In this document: piece after piece, positions 27,487 through 36,875 of the stretch
Layout of the letters: every line of letters begins with the position of its first letter
Numbering within the stretch: the stretch's first letter is position 1
DNA from: an uncultured Methylocystaceae bacterium
GTDB taxonomy: Bacteria; Pseudomonadota; Alphaproteobacteria; Rhizobiales; Beijerinckiaceae
Direction of reading: 5' to 3'
Length of the DNA: 42,985 nucleotides
Assembly (NCBI GenBank): GCA_903870245.1
Contig: CAIQCB010000031.1
Coordinates: 1 to 42,985 of the forward strand
Translations under genes and position numbers: made by a program
Notes under the pieces: model-generated
The model's database searches: none
The model's input: only the letters and a program-made list of their open reading frames with translations
What the model was told of the DNA's origin: nothing

Positions 27487-28875
27487 TCAAAAACCCGGCA
27501 CGCGCAGACTGGCCCGTAAGCCGCCCGCTGAATTTTTCTCCAGCTTCAACGCGCCGCCATAGGCAGCGGCAAGGTCGACGACAATCGACAGGCCAAGCCC
27601 CGAGCCCGGTTTGGTTTCGTCGAGGCGACGTCCGCGCTGGGTCGCCTCGCGGATCTGGTCCGGCGTGAGACCGGGGCCATCATCATCGATGGTGATGTGC
27701 AGAAACGGACGCGCCTCGGCGCTCACCGGCGTTTCCGCGACGATGGCTATGACAACCTGCCGCTTCGCCCATTTGCCGGCGTTATCGAGAAGATTGCCAA
27801 TCATTTCCTCGAGATCCTGCCGTTCACCAAGAAACCGGAATTCGGGAGAGGCTTCGCTGGTGAAAATGACTTCCCTTTCGGCGTAGATCTTGCGGAAAGC
27901 GCGCAGCAGGCTGTCGAGACAGGGCGCGACTTGCGTCGCGGCGCCGAGAACGCCTGCGCGCGCCGCGGCGCGGGCGCGGTCGAGATAAAATCCTATCTGT
28001 TCGCGCATGATCGTTGCTTGTTCGTTGACCTTTTCGGCCAGCGGCGAGGGAGAGGAATCGGCCTCGTTAACGATGACGCTGAGTGGCGTTTTGAGCGCAT
28101 GTGCGAGGTTGCCGACCTGCGTACGCGCACGTTCCAGAATGTCGTGATTGGCGTCGATCAGCAAATTGAGTTCTTCTGCGAGCGGCGCGATTTCGCTCGG
28201 ATAGACGCCGCCGATACGCTCGTCCTCCCCACGCCGAATGGCGACCAGTTCTGATTGCAATTGTCGCAGCGGCCTCAGGCCAAATCGCACCTGAAACATT
28301 GCGACAACGGCGAGAGCGATCGCCAGCATCGTGAAAGCGATCATCAGTTCATAGTCAATACGCTCAATCTGTTGTTCCATATCCTCGACGCTTGCGGCAA
28401 CCTGCACGAGGTAGACCCCGTAATCGTCGACATCAATGATCCGTTCGATAATACGTAAACGTCGCCCGTCCGGTCCATCGACAAAACCGCGCCGAAAGCC
28501 GCCAATCTCTGTGGCGACCCCGCGATCCGACAGTTGCGGCAACCGATTTGCGAACAACGATCGCGATGCTTTGATCTCCGGGTTTGCTTCACCCATGCGG
28601 GTGATTTGCCAATACCAGCCTGAGCTGGGAAGTTCGAACTGCGGTTCACCCAGTCGACCCGGATCTGTGCGGCCTTCTTCTCCCGATCTCGCGACATCTG
28701 CGACAAGGGTGCGAAGATAAACTTCAAGACGTCGCTCAAAGACTCCCTCGGTTTCCCGACGATAATAGGTGGTGAAAAACTGGCTGGCGATCAAAAGAAC
28801 GAAAAAGCTGGAGGCGGCCGCAGTCAGGAAAAGTCGCGTCGCTATAGAGTTTTCGGGTAGTCTCGGGAGGCGCAT
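27487..28875 (-). CDS. Sensor histidine kinase (PhoQ-like)
   Basis: The 462-residue kinase has a first membrane segment (14-36), a periplasmic sensor region (about 37-172), a second membrane segment (174-196), a HAMP-like linker, and the H-box NLAHALKTPLSVI with His259. ATP-binding boxes follow: NLLDNAGKW (N365), DDDGPG (398-402) and GSGLGLSIV (424-432). GNLAHALKTPL is characteristic of PhoQ-type kinases. The sensor region has several Asp/Glu clusters (IIDVDDYG and similar), compatible with cation sensing, though the signal is not known. It begins three bases after the response regulator stop and is followed by the lipoprotein gene. Confidence 0.93.
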   Translation of the reverse strand: MRLPRLPENSIATRLFLTAAASSFFVLLIASQFFTTYYRRETEGVFERRLEVYLRTLVADVARSGEEGRTDPGRLGEPQFELPSSGWYWQITRMGEANPEIKASRSLFANRLPQLSDRGVATEIGGFRRGFVDGPDGRRLRIIERIIDVDDYGVYLVQVAASVEDMEQQIERIDYELMIAFTMLAIALAVVAMFQVRFGLRPLRQLQSELVAIRRGEDERIGGVYPSEIAPLAEELNLLIDANHDILERARTQVGNLAHALKTPLSVIVNEADSSPSPLAEKVNEQATIMREQIGFYLDRARAAARAGVLGAATQVAPCLDSLLRAFRKIYAEREVIFTSEASPEFRFLGERQDLEEMIGNLLDNAGKWAKRQVVIAIVAETPVSAEARPFLHITIDDDGPGLTPDQIREATQRGRRLDETKPGSGLGLSIVVDLAAAYGGALKLEKNSAGGLRASLRVPGF

Positions 28876-28878
28876 TGC

Positions 28879-29562
28879 CTAGCGTTTTCCGTTGGTCTTT
28901 TCAGGAGGCGGAGCAGCCATGTAACCGAGGCCCCGAACGGTCTGGATCAGGTCAACGCCAAGTTTTTTGCGCAAGCGGCCGACAAAAACTTCAATCGTGT
29001 TCGAGTCGCGGTCGAAATCCTGATCATAGAGATGTTCGATGATTTCCGTCCGTGACACGATGCGGTCACGATGATGCATAAGATAGGCGAGCAGGCGATA
29101 TTCGTGCGAGGTGAGTTTGATCGCCGCGCCATCTACGACGACGCGTCCGGATTTGGTGTCGAGTCGGACGGCTCCGCAGACGAGTTCGTTCGTGGCGTGG
29201 CCGGTCGCGCGTCGCAACAAGGCCCGGATGCGCGCCAGCAACTCCTCCATGTGAAAGGGCTTAGAGACATAATCATCGGCGCCCGCGTCGAAGCCCTGCA
29301 CTTTTTCGCTCCAGCGATCGCGGGCGGTCAAAATCAGCACCGGCATTGTGTGTCCGGCGGTGCGCCAAGCCTCGAGGATGGCGATGCCGTCCTTTTTCGG
29401 CAGGCCAATGTCAAGGACGACCGCGTCGTAGGGTTCGGTGTCGCCGAGATAATGACCTTCCTCGCCATCAAGCGCGTGATCGACAGCATAACCAGCGTGC
29501 TCAAGCGCCGTGACGATTTGACGATTTAAATCCTTGTCATCTTCGATGACCAGCAGGCGCAC
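28879..29562 (-). CDS. OmpR/PhoP-family response regulator
   Basis: The 227-residue regulator has a full receiver domain. Acidic residues D8 and D9 lie in VIEDDKDLN, the phospho-Asp is D51 in VVLDIGLPKKDG, a conserved Thr is in LILTARDRW, and Lys101 is in VSKPFHMEEL. The C-terminal winged helix has LTSHEYRLLAYLMHH, EIIEHLYDQDFDRDSNTIEVFVGRLR and TVRGLGYM. With the downstream kinase it forms a PhoP/PhoQ-like pair controlling envelope genes; the PepSY-like gene just upstream is a probable member of the same transcript. All catalytic residues are present. Confidence 0.95.
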   Translation of the reverse strand: MRLLVIEDDKDLNRQIVTALEHAGYAVDHALDGEEGHYLGDTEPYDAVVLDIGLPKKDGIAILEAWRTAGHTMPVLILTARDRWSEKVQGFDAGADDYVSKPFHMEELLARIRALLRRATGHATNELVCGAVRLDTKSGRVVVDGAAIKLTSHEYRLLAYLMHHRDRIVSRTEIIEHLYDQDFDRDSNTIEVFVGRLRKKLGVDLIQTVRGLGYMAAPPPEKTNGKR

Positions 29563-29592
29563 GGTTTGGACTCCGAATAAGGTTGGGTGATG

Positions 29593-29937
29593 TCAGTCGC
29601 TTTTGCGGAGGGAGAGCGCCTGGCCGGTCGCGGCGTCGTAAAGCAATTTAACGACACGACCATCCTGTCGAACGAGGCTGATCTCGTAAATAAAATTGTC
29701 GCCTTTCCGGCAGAGGCGGGCATTGAGCGCCTCTCCTTTGACGCGTGTTTCGGCGGCGCGCATGGAGACGAAAGGATCGCCCAGTTTTTGCCCGGAGATT
29801 TTGTCTCGTGTCTCGGCGGTCGTGAAACATTGCGTTGCAACCGCATTTTCCTCGGCGAAGACGCCAGAGACGCCCAACGCCGCAAACAGGACGAGCGCGC
29901 CGTTAAGGCGAAGAGAGGGAGTGAGGTTAGCAGTCAT
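29593..29937 (-). CDS. Small PepSY-like secreted protein
   Basis: From the ATG at 29,937 the product has 114 residues with a signal peptide (about 1-29, cleaved near VFAEE). A compact domain follows that ends FIYEISLVRQDGRVVKLLYDAATGQAL. The strand pattern YEISLVRQDG-VVKLLYDAATG is typical of PepSY-like domains, which often neighbour PhoPQ-type systems in alphaproteobacteria. Two Cys (in QCFTT and RLCRK) could form a disulfide. It may modulate the sensor kinase from the periplasm; that is inference from position. It begins the operon with the regulator 30 bases downstream. Confidence 0.72.
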   Translation of the reverse strand: MTANLTPSLRLNGALVLFAALGVSGVFAEENAVATQCFTTAETRDKISGQKLGDPFVSMRAAETRVKGEALNARLCRKGDNFIYEISLVRQDGRVVKLLYDAATGQALSLRKSD

Positions 29938-30053
29938 ATCGCGCCTATTGAGCGGCTCAGGCCTGAATGCGCCCTGAATAGTCCGCAACGTAAAGATATT
30001 CTGACCGGCTTTCGGGGAGCCCGCAATAATCGAGTTATGTGTCGGTCATCAAG

Positions 30054-31637
30054 CTAGAAAATCTCCAAAATCAGCGCCAGCCCGGCTCCTCCGGCCCCGC
30101 CTGCGCCCCCACTCCCGCCATTTCGCAATGCGCCGCCGCCGCCGCCGCCGCCGCCGGGAAATCCGCCTTCGCCGCCCCCGCCCGCCGTAAGGGCGCCCGA
30201 AGCCCCGCCCGCGCCGCCGCCGCCGGCCTGTTCCAGCGCGCCCTCAATCGCCGCACGGGCGAAACCAGCCTGTCCGCCGCCCCCATTCGCGCCGCCTGTC
30301 GCGCTGGTCGCGCCGCCAGCGAGATATAGAATGCCGCCTGCGCCGCCATTGGCGATCGCGTTGGCGGTGGTAAGACCGCCTCCCGCGCCGCCACCCGAGG
30401 CTCCGTCGAGCGCGGCCCCGCCGCCTCCGCCTGCCGCGCCGGTCGCCGGCGCGCCGCCTCCGCCTCCGCCACAGCGCGCGCTTGTCGAGGCTGACGCTGG
30501 TCCGCCCGCGCCGCCGGCGTTCAGAGCGAGAGGCGTCGCGCCCGGCGTCGATCCGGCGCCATTGCCGCCAGCGAAATACTGGGCTCCACCGGCGCCTCCG
30601 CCGGAAGCCGCGCCGATTTGTCCTCCTCCTCCTCCGCCGCCGCCAAAAGCTGCGAGCAGATCGCCGAAACGACTGACGCCGCCCGCCCCACCCGCCGCGC
30701 CTACCGCCCCATTTGTCGTTTGCGCGGCCCCGCCGGCTCCGCCCGCGCCGATCGTCACGCTGACCGGCGTCGCAAGCTGCGTTGCAGAGAACAAACCGCG
30801 CGCCCTTCCACCGCCGCCGCCGCCCGCGCCGCCTGAGGCCGCCGTGGCCGTTGCGGTGCGCGAACCTGCGCCGCCGCCGCCGCCGCCGCCAAAAAGCAGC
30901 ACATCGACCAATCGTGCGCCCGGTGTCGGCGTGTAGAGGCCGGAGACTGAAAAAACGCGCAGTTTCGTTGGTCCGCCGCTCGGGAAGGCGACCGCGCCGC
31001 TGGCGGCGTCGATGATCAGGGCCTCTTTCCAGTCACCGCCGTCGGCGGAGACCTTCACATGGAAATTGTTATCGCCAGTCAGGCCGGTTTCTGCCCGTCC
31101 GACGTAATTTGATTGATAGAGTTGCGAGACAGTATTTGTCGTCTTTTCCTTGTTGAGCGTAAAACGCAAATCGCCCGAGCCGTTTTCGGATGGGCCTTTC
31201 GCAGTGAACAGCGCGGCGTTCAGTTTTATGGCGAGCGGCGTCGTTGCGTCTGCAGAGGTTCCAACGCCGAGCCTTGTCACGTTCTGTAATTCACGCACCA
31301 GAGATTCGGCGTCGATCCAGTCGGCGCCAGTGTAAATCGCCAGTCGCTTCTCACCGGCGATAAAACAGCGCCAGCCGACTTTTGGCGTCAGAAATGTCCA
31401 GGCGCCGGCCAGAAATATTGCGATGGCTCCCGCCTTTCCGGCAAAGACGCCGGTCGCATTGACGCCGATCAGCAAGCGATCGCCCTCGCTGGGCGAAGCC
31501 GGCGGCGTTATGACATTGCGCGCTATGACGCTCAATTGACTCATCGCATCGAGCAGAAACAGCGCCTCATTGTGCGGCACGTGTTTTTGGGCCTGAGCGG
31601 CGTCGATCAGCGGAAGACCCAGTTGAGGGGTGGACAT
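30054..31637 (-). CDS. GTA-associated DUF2793 protein with polyglycine-rich C-terminal domain
   Basis: The N-terminal 110 residues are a DUF2793 domain: STPQLGLPLIDAAQAQKHVPHNEAL and then GDRLLIGV, found in tail proteins of GTAs and related phages. A beta-rich middle (about 130-240) contains FHVKVSADGGDWKEALIIDA. From about residue 250 to the end, the sequence is dominated by Gly, Ala and Ser, with runs such as GGGGGGG. Such glycine-rich regions can fold into packed polyglycine helices in phage receptor-binding proteins. It is the last gene of the GTA operon, 6 bases after the megatron gene, so a fibre or adhesin role is likely. The antisense proline-rich frame is a shadow. Confidence 0.83.
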   Translation of the reverse strand: MSTPQLGLPLIDAAQAQKHVPHNEALFLLDAMSQLSVIARNVITPPASPSEGDRLLIGVNATGVFAGKAGAIAIFLAGAWTFLTPKVGWRCFIAGEKRLAIYTGADWIDAESLVRELQNVTRLGVGTSADATTPLAIKLNAALFTAKGPSENGSGDLRFTLNKEKTTNTVSQLYQSNYVGRAETGLTGDNNFHVKVSADGGDWKEALIIDAASGAVAFPSGGPTKLRVFSVSGLYTPTPGARLVDVLLFGGGGGGGAGSRTATATAASGGAGGGGGGRARGLFSATQLATPVSVTIGAGGAGGAAQTTNGAVGAAGGAGGVSRFGDLLAAFGGGGGGGGQIGAASGGGAGGAQYFAGGNGAGSTPGATPLALNAGGAGGPASASTSARCGGGGGGAPATGAAGGGGGAALDGASGGGAGGGLTTANAIANGGAGGILYLAGGATSATGGANGGGGQAGFARAAIEGALEQAGGGGAGGASGALTAGGGGEGGFPGGGGGGGGALRNGGSGGAGGAGGAGLALILEIF

Positions 31638-31643
31638 CTGTGT

Positions 31644-34600
31644 TTAATCCTGTTCGATGGTCAGTGTCAGGCTCAAGGGAAAGCCGCGTCCGGCGATCTC
31701 ACTGATTTGGTAAATCGATACCTTCAACTGACTTTGAGTTACGCCAAAATCGGCGATTTCCTGAGCGGTCGGGTAGATAAAAAGGGTTGTCGCCGATGCG
31801 AGACGGCGACTTCCCGCCGGTGTGGCGAACTCGGCTTCAAACAACGAAATCGTTTCGTCGAGCGGCGTCTCGGCGATGTCCCAGGCTTCGCCATGAATGC
31901 GGGCCTGACGAATAAATGTAATCTCCACGCCTTGCTGCGTGCGTCGCGCGCGCGCATGCGTTGGCGCATAAGGGCGCAATGAGAGATTGGTCGCTGACGC
32001 TGTCAGTCGCACATAGAGCGGATCGTCGAAGAAGAGGTCAGCGGGTCCGATGGCGTAGTCCTGCGGCGCGCCGATCTCTTCTATGCTCGTCGCCAGAGGT
32101 CTCAGCGCATCGTCAAGCAGCACGGCGACCGCACCGGCGGGCTTTTCGCGCGCCGCGAGATGTGATGCGCCGCCTAGTCCGCGTAGCAGGCGAGAGAGAC
32201 GATAGGTCGACGTCCCGATCAATTCGGCGTGGGTAAAGGCGATTATCTCCCACGCGCCTTCGACGCCTTGGATCGCCATCAACGAGCGACCTGCGAGGGC
32301 GGCGGCGTCGCTCACCGAGACAAGTTGCCCGACGCCGAATTTGATCGTCACGCTTGAGCCATTGTCGAAACGGCCAACAGGCCCGGCGGCCAATATATCG
32401 AGCGTCTCGCCGATCAAGGCGCGCTTCGTAAGAGTCGTCAGCGGATCGGACCATTGGCCATTGGCGATCTTGTAAACCGACAGAGCGCCGGGCCAGGGTT
32501 CGGCGAAAGCGGCGATGTAGGAGAGAGCTGGCGTATCCCGCACAAACGCCAGATCAAGCGTTACAACATGTGCGGGACCTCGAATTTTCGGACTTGCAAA
32601 TACTGGCGCCGTAAGCAATGGCGGCGTTGGGTCGTCGCCTTGTCGGTCAATCGCCCTAGCGCTGACGCGCCGCGCCGCGCCATCGACGATCCGGCGAATT
32701 TGGAATAAACGTCCATCGCCTCCGGCGTCGAGTCGTACGACGTCTCCGGGTTCCAGAGCAATCAAGCCGGGCCTGAGAGTAAATTCCGCCGTCTCGCGTC
32801 CCGCCCATAGATTTTGGAGCCAGATGTCGGCCAGCATTTGCGCGTTGGCGCGATGCGTCATCACCGCCGCCTGCGCCTCGCTTTGTCGTGCGGAGCGACC
32901 TTCGAGGCGACGCGATGAGACTCTCGCGATCTGAAAATTATTTTCGGAGTCCGCGAAAGTGAGGGCGATTTCATTTGGCAGATCGCTCTCCTGGGCGCGG
33001 GTAAGCGTGACGAGCGATGGCTCCTTCCCGATAACCAGATCGTCAAGGGCGACGGTATGGGTTGGTAAAGGGCGCCGACCGACGAATGTCAGCCGGCCGC
33101 CGCCTGTCACCGCGTCGAAACCAAATAGCGCAGCAAGCGGGTCGATAGCGTCCCGCGGCGACATGGGTCGATCGAGCACATAACCGTCCACAAAGCCGTC
33201 GATTTTTGGATGTTCGAGCGTAAGTCCAGGCGCTTCGACGGCGTTCAGGAGCGCTAAAACCAGATGATCGAGCGGCGCGCCTTCCATGCGGCCATTAAGC
33301 CAGTGACCGGTCGACCAGTTGCCGCCGTCGCTCCACACTGAACCGAGCGCCGGAAAGGCCGGGTAAGGCCGTGCGTCCCAACACCAGACATGAATACGCG
33401 CCGGATCGACCATGTGTGCGCCGTAAATCGGCGATAGTGGGTTCGCGGTTTCGCCGCCGGCGCGTGACGGATCAAAATGCGCCAGCGTTGCTTCAAGAAA
33501 TCGCGTCTGGATCAAATCGTCACGAAATCCGCGTGAAAAAAAAGGTTTGCCGCCTTCAGCCGAACGGGTGTCCGGAAAAACATTGGGCGCGTTGGCGCCG
33601 CGATCAACAGCGGGACAGCCAGTTTCGATGATCCAGATGGGTTTTGATTTCGCAATCCAGGGCGTCGATTGCGGCAGCTCGACGCTATTGACCCGTTCGA
33701 TATGCGCGTTCGACCACCAGGATAAAATATCCTTTTGCCGGTAGATCCATGGCTTGCCCAATCCGTCTGCGATCGGCGTGCGTTTTTGCGCCGCGCGCGC
33801 ATTCGCATCTGCGTAATACCAGTCGTAGCCTTCGCCAGAGGCGAACTGCCCCTTCAGATAATCGATATCATAAATAGTGGCGGCGATTTGCGCATCAGCG
33901 TGCCCATCGCCGTCGCGCCAGTCTGAAAGCGGCCAGTAGGCGTCGAGACCGATAAAATCGATCGCCGCCGAAGCCCAGAGCGGATCGAGCGGAAAACGCA
34001 ATTCTCCGCCGGGCAGACTATGCGCGCCATACTCGGTCCAGTCTGCGGCATAGGATATTTTCGTTCCGACGCCGAGGAGATCTTTTACCTCCTGCGCAAG
34101 CCCCGCGAGCGCCGTCGTCATCGGGTAAACGCCCGGCGCGCTACGCAAGCGCGTAAGACCGATCATCTCCGAACCTATAAGAAAAGCGTCGACGCCGCCG
34201 CAGGATTGGCAGAGACGCGCATAGTGCAGGATGAAATGGCGATAGCCAGCAAAAAAGGCGCTGATCTGCGCCGCAGCCTCCCCCTTTCCATCGGGCGAAT
34301 CCGTTACTCCCGGGGCCGGATCGCAGGTAATGCGGCCGCGCCATGGAAATGCAGCTTGTCCGCTCTTGCCAGTGTAGGGATCGGGCCGCCCGTTGCCCGG
34401 CGGGATATCCATCATCAAGAACGGATAGAAGACCACCGACAGACCACGCGCCTCGAGGTCGGCGATCGCTGCCTGCACCGAGGCGTCGCTGGGCGTGCCG
34501 CCATAGACGGCGCGTCCGTCGATCATCGAGACAAGCCGCGCGACGTCACGCGTTTGACCGGCCACCGACCAGTCCGACGGCCAGACTGGACCATAAAGGT

Positions 34601-35522
34601 AATTAAATTGACCAATCGTTTTGAAACGCGAGTCGACGCCCGGGGCGATCATGCAATGCGCGGCGCGCAGGTCATCGCCGAACCACGCGACGACCAGGGC
34701 GACGCTCTTCAAATTTGGGCACAGCGCCTGCAAGGCGTCGAGAGAAGCTATCCAGTCCGTTGAGGCCGTCAACTGATGTCGGTTTTCCGCTTCTGAAGCG
34801 CCGGGCCAGTAGAAATTAAGTTTCAACCCCGGCAAATAACCAGCTTCCGTAGCGCCAGGGATGAGATCAATCCCCAGGATTTTCTCGCCCAAACCGGATA
34901 CGGGTTTCACCACCTCGAAAGTCAATTGCGGGATGCGATTGCCGTAAGGGGCGAGCGGCAGATCGTCGAAGACGACATAAGCGACGCCGCGATAGGCGGG
35001 CGTTTGCGCTGCGCCTTCCTTGGCGACGATTAAAGGATCCGGCGTCTGGCTTTCGTCTCCTCTGTAAATTCGTATCGGCAGGCGCGTCATGTCGAGTTCG
35101 ACGCCATCCGCCCAGATACGGCGGATAAATGCAATGGGCCCCTCGCAAATCGCAATCGCGAAATTCGCCGAATAGGAATAAGTGATATTGACTGTGGTCG
35201 CTCCGCCGTTTTTCCCGCTTCCCTGTTGATATCGCCAGCCGGAGTTGGCGCGTTCGAGAAAGCGCGTCGCCCAGATCATTTGTCCACCCAGTCGCGCCCG
35301 TCCATATACACGCGGCAGGCCGGCGCCTTCGGATGAGGCGATCCCATCCATCACTTTCAGACGCGGTCCGATGGCGTAGCGAGGCGGCGCATGAGGCTGC
35401 ATCGCCTGATCGATGGCGCCGCCGCCAATTATACCCGCAAGTTTGCCAGCGGCAGCGCCGAAAGGACCCGCGACAGCGCCGCCGACAACAGAACCGATGG
35501 TTTGTAAAACCAGCGTCGCCAT
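31644..35522 (-). CDS. GTA tail hub/megatron protein with TIM-barrel-like domain (orfg15 type)
   Basis: This 1292-residue protein matches the very large last tail gene of Rhodobacter capsulatus GTA. Its N-terminus has a Gly/Ala-rich hydrophobic stretch (IGSVVGGAVAGPFGAAAGKL) and a baseplate-like domain with YSYSANFAIAICEGPI. The GTA TIM-barrel-like domain covers about 430-730, with DAFLIGSEMIGLTRLR, TKISYAADWTEYG, DFIGLDAYWPL and IWIIETGCPA. A phage tail region with strand-rich repeats follows to the end. In GTA particles this protein forms the baseplate hub tip and may contact the target cell. It follows the NlpC/P60 gene by 21 bases. Confidence 0.93.
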   Translation of the reverse strand: MATLVLQTIGSVVGGAVAGPFGAAAGKLAGIIGGGAIDQAMQPHAPPRYAIGPRLKVMDGIASSEGAGLPRVYGRARLGGQMIWATRFLERANSGWRYQQGSGKNGGATTVNITYSYSANFAIAICEGPIAFIRRIWADGVELDMTRLPIRIYRGDESQTPDPLIVAKEGAAQTPAYRGVAYVVFDDLPLAPYGNRIPQLTFEVVKPVSGLGEKILGIDLIPGATEAGYLPGLKLNFYWPGASEAENRHQLTASTDWIASLDALQALCPNLKSVALVVAWFGDDLRAAHCMIAPGVDSRFKTIGQFNYLYGPVWPSDWSVAGQTRDVARLVSMIDGRAVYGGTPSDASVQAAIADLEARGLSVVFYPFLMMDIPPGNGRPDPYTGKSGQAAFPWRGRITCDPAPGVTDSPDGKGEAAAQISAFFAGYRHFILHYARLCQSCGGVDAFLIGSEMIGLTRLRSAPGVYPMTTALAGLAQEVKDLLGVGTKISYAADWTEYGAHSLPGGELRFPLDPLWASAAIDFIGLDAYWPLSDWRDGDGHADAQIAATIYDIDYLKGQFASGEGYDWYYADANARAAQKRTPIADGLGKPWIYRQKDILSWWSNAHIERVNSVELPQSTPWIAKSKPIWIIETGCPAVDRGANAPNVFPDTRSAEGGKPFFSRGFRDDLIQTRFLEATLAHFDPSRAGGETANPLSPIYGAHMVDPARIHVWCWDARPYPAFPALGSVWSDGGNWSTGHWLNGRMEGAPLDHLVLALLNAVEAPGLTLEHPKIDGFVDGYVLDRPMSPRDAIDPLAALFGFDAVTGGGRLTFVGRRPLPTHTVALDDLVIGKEPSLVTLTRAQESDLPNEIALTFADSENNFQIARVSSRRLEGRSARQSEAQAAVMTHRANAQMLADIWLQNLWAGRETAEFTLRPGLIALEPGDVVRLDAGGDGRLFQIRRIVDGAARRVSARAIDRQGDDPTPPLLTAPVFASPKIRGPAHVVTLDLAFVRDTPALSYIAAFAEPWPGALSVYKIANGQWSDPLTTLTKRALIGETLDILAAGPVGRFDNGSSVTIKFGVGQLVSVSDAAALAGRSLMAIQGVEGAWEIIAFTHAELIGTSTYRLSRLLRGLGGASHLAAREKPAGAVAVLLDDALRPLATSIEEIGAPQDYAIGPADLFFDDPLYVRLTASATNLSLRPYAPTHARARRTQQGVEITFIRQARIHGEAWDIAETPLDETISLFEAEFATPAGSRRLASATTLFIYPTAQEIADFGVTQSQLKVSIYQISEIAGRGFPLSLTLTIEQD

Positions 35523-35543
35523 AGAAATCGCTTTCTTTCGGAT

Positions 35544-35981
35544 TTAGTCGTTCACGCCGGGAAACATGAAGGCGTCGGCCAAGCGCTTGCGCCAGGGTTC
35601 TCCAATCGCCGTTTCGGTTACGCAGGCCCCGCTATGAGCATGAACCATGTGGGTAATTGATGTCGCGACGCCGAGATGGGTCGCTGGACCATACGGCCGA
35701 AAACAAAACAACAAAACATCGCCAGCGCGGTAATCCAGGCGACTGATGGGATGTAAATGTCGCGCCAGAGCGTCTCTCAAATAATCCCCGGCTTCTGCAG
35801 CAGCCCAGTCCAGACCATAGGGCGGCGTCGTCTCAGGTTCGGGACCAATGACTTCCCGCCAAACTCCACGCACCAAGCCCAGACAATCGCAGCCTATCTG
35901 AAATAAGGAAGCCTGATGGTGAAAAGGCGTGCCGATCCAGCGTCGCGACGACGCAACAATTGTTGAGCGCGCAAGCTTCAT
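35544..35981 (-). CDS. NlpC/P60 family peptidase of the GTA tail (orfg14 type)
   Basis: The 145-residue protein has the NlpC/P60 cysteine-peptidase fold. The catalytic Cys is Cys33 in IGCDCLGLVRGVWRE, the His is His102 in PATHLGVATS, and DVLLF precedes it. RWIGTPFHHQA near the N-terminus is the family's substrate-entry motif. In GTA particles it is thought to cut peptidoglycan peptides during DNA entry. The start ATG overlaps the stop of the DUF2163 gene (ATGA), so translation is coupled. Both catalytic residues are intact. Confidence 0.92.
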   Translation of the reverse strand: MKLARSTIVASSRRWIGTPFHHQASLFQIGCDCLGLVRGVWREVIGPEPETTPPYGLDWAAAEAGDYLRDALARHLHPISRLDYRAGDVLLFCFRPYGPATHLGVATSITHMVHAHSGACVTETAIGEPWRKRLADAFMFPGVND

Positions 35982-36868
35982 CTAAAAAGGCTCCCGCCGT
36001 CCATCGAGATATCCTGCGAGCCTGGGGTAGCGATCACGCGATCATTACCGGGCATGTGAGGAAATCCGCGAAAATTGACGATATTGCCGAACTTCCCCTG
36101 ACAGGTTTCCGGTCGCTTGTCGCATCCTGCCGTGAGCATCACTCTGTCGCCCGGTTGGGCGCAAACGCCGGTTGGCGTCCAGAGGGCGATGACAGTGTTT
36201 CCGTCGTCCTGACGATGCGAGCGAATGGCGAACACAGCACCGACGTTGACGCCAGTCTCGAAGCGTGCTGCTCCGCCGGTGAAAAAACCGCTCTCCACAT
36301 CGAGATCCAGAGTCGTCGTCAACACATCAGTTTGTGCGGAGACAATAATCGCCCGGCGAGAATAAGCCGGCGCCCCGGGATCAATCTTGCATTGAGAATC
36401 GCCAATATGCGCCGAGCAATCACGCTGAATGGCGCGACCGCGCTGTTGATCGAAGACATGCGCCGCAGAGCGCAGCTCAGCCGTAAATGTAAACTCGTCG
36501 TGACTCACTTCTCCGATCGTTGCAAAATCCAGAAGCAGACGATCATCAGGTTCGGCCCAGTCAACCAGCCATGTTTCGACACTGGCGTTGTCGTAAAGAC
36601 CGTTTCGCAGGTCCGTTTCATTCAGACTTTCCCCCGTGAGGGCTCCGGCGGCTTCACGCACTGCAGCCGCCAGACTGGCGTTATTCTCCACCTCCGACGC
36701 TTTGAGGCCAGCGCTGGCGCGATAGGTAACGCCGCCGAAAGTCAGATCGCCATCATGATCGGTGAAGCCGATCACATGCCCGTCGCGTCTGGTCAGTTTC
36801 CAGCAGTGACAGAACGTCGTGGTGATCTGATCTAATTTTGACTGCAGCTTATGGGAAATGGACAGCAT
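35978..36868 (-). CDS. DUF2163 / BR0599-type GTA tail hub protein (orfg13 type)
   Basis: The ATG at 36,868, preceded by GTGAGGCTCTG, gives 296 residues, the size of the RcGTA homologue; an earlier start overlaps the DUF2460 gene and lacks a site. The N-terminal half shows CHCWKLTRRDGHVIGFTDHD and LTFGGVTYRASAG, the DUF2163 signature. The C-terminal BR0599 part has CSAHIGDSQCKID with paired Cys, and HMPGNDR with AGCDKRPETC. These Cys may bind iron-sulfur or metal as seen in related tail hubs, though that is not shown here. Its end overlaps the peptidase gene by 4 bases. Confidence 0.92.
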   Translation of the reverse strand: MLSISHKLQSKLDQITTTFCHCWKLTRRDGHVIGFTDHDGDLTFGGVTYRASAGLKASEVENNASLAAAVREAAGALTGESLNETDLRNGLYDNASVETWLVDWAEPDDRLLLDFATIGEVSHDEFTFTAELRSAAHVFDQQRGRAIQRDCSAHIGDSQCKIDPGAPAYSRRAIIVSAQTDVLTTTLDLDVESGFFTGGAARFETGVNVGAVFAIRSHRQDDGNTVIALWTPTGVCAQPGDRVMLTAGCDKRPETCQGKFGNIVNFRGFPHMPGNDRVIATPGSQDISMDGGSLFR

Positions 36869-36875
36869 CAGAGCC

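Noticed and set aside
30100-30900. Dense short repeats, considered as CRISPR or satellite DNA
   Set aside because: Repeats are irregular GGC/GCC codons within one long frame; there are no equal-length spacers or conserved direct repeats.
30331-30936. 201-residue proline-rich plus-strand frame
   Set aside because: It is the exact antisense of the glycine-rich GTA tail protein; Gly codons read as Pro on the other strand. No start site and no family features.
34020-34763. 247-residue plus-strand frame
   Set aside because: It lies opposite the TIM-barrel-like part of the megatron gene and has no recognisable motif or ribosome site.
35960-36835. 291-residue plus-strand frame
   Set aside because: It is antisense to the DUF2163 tail gene, which has clear family motifs and coupled starts.
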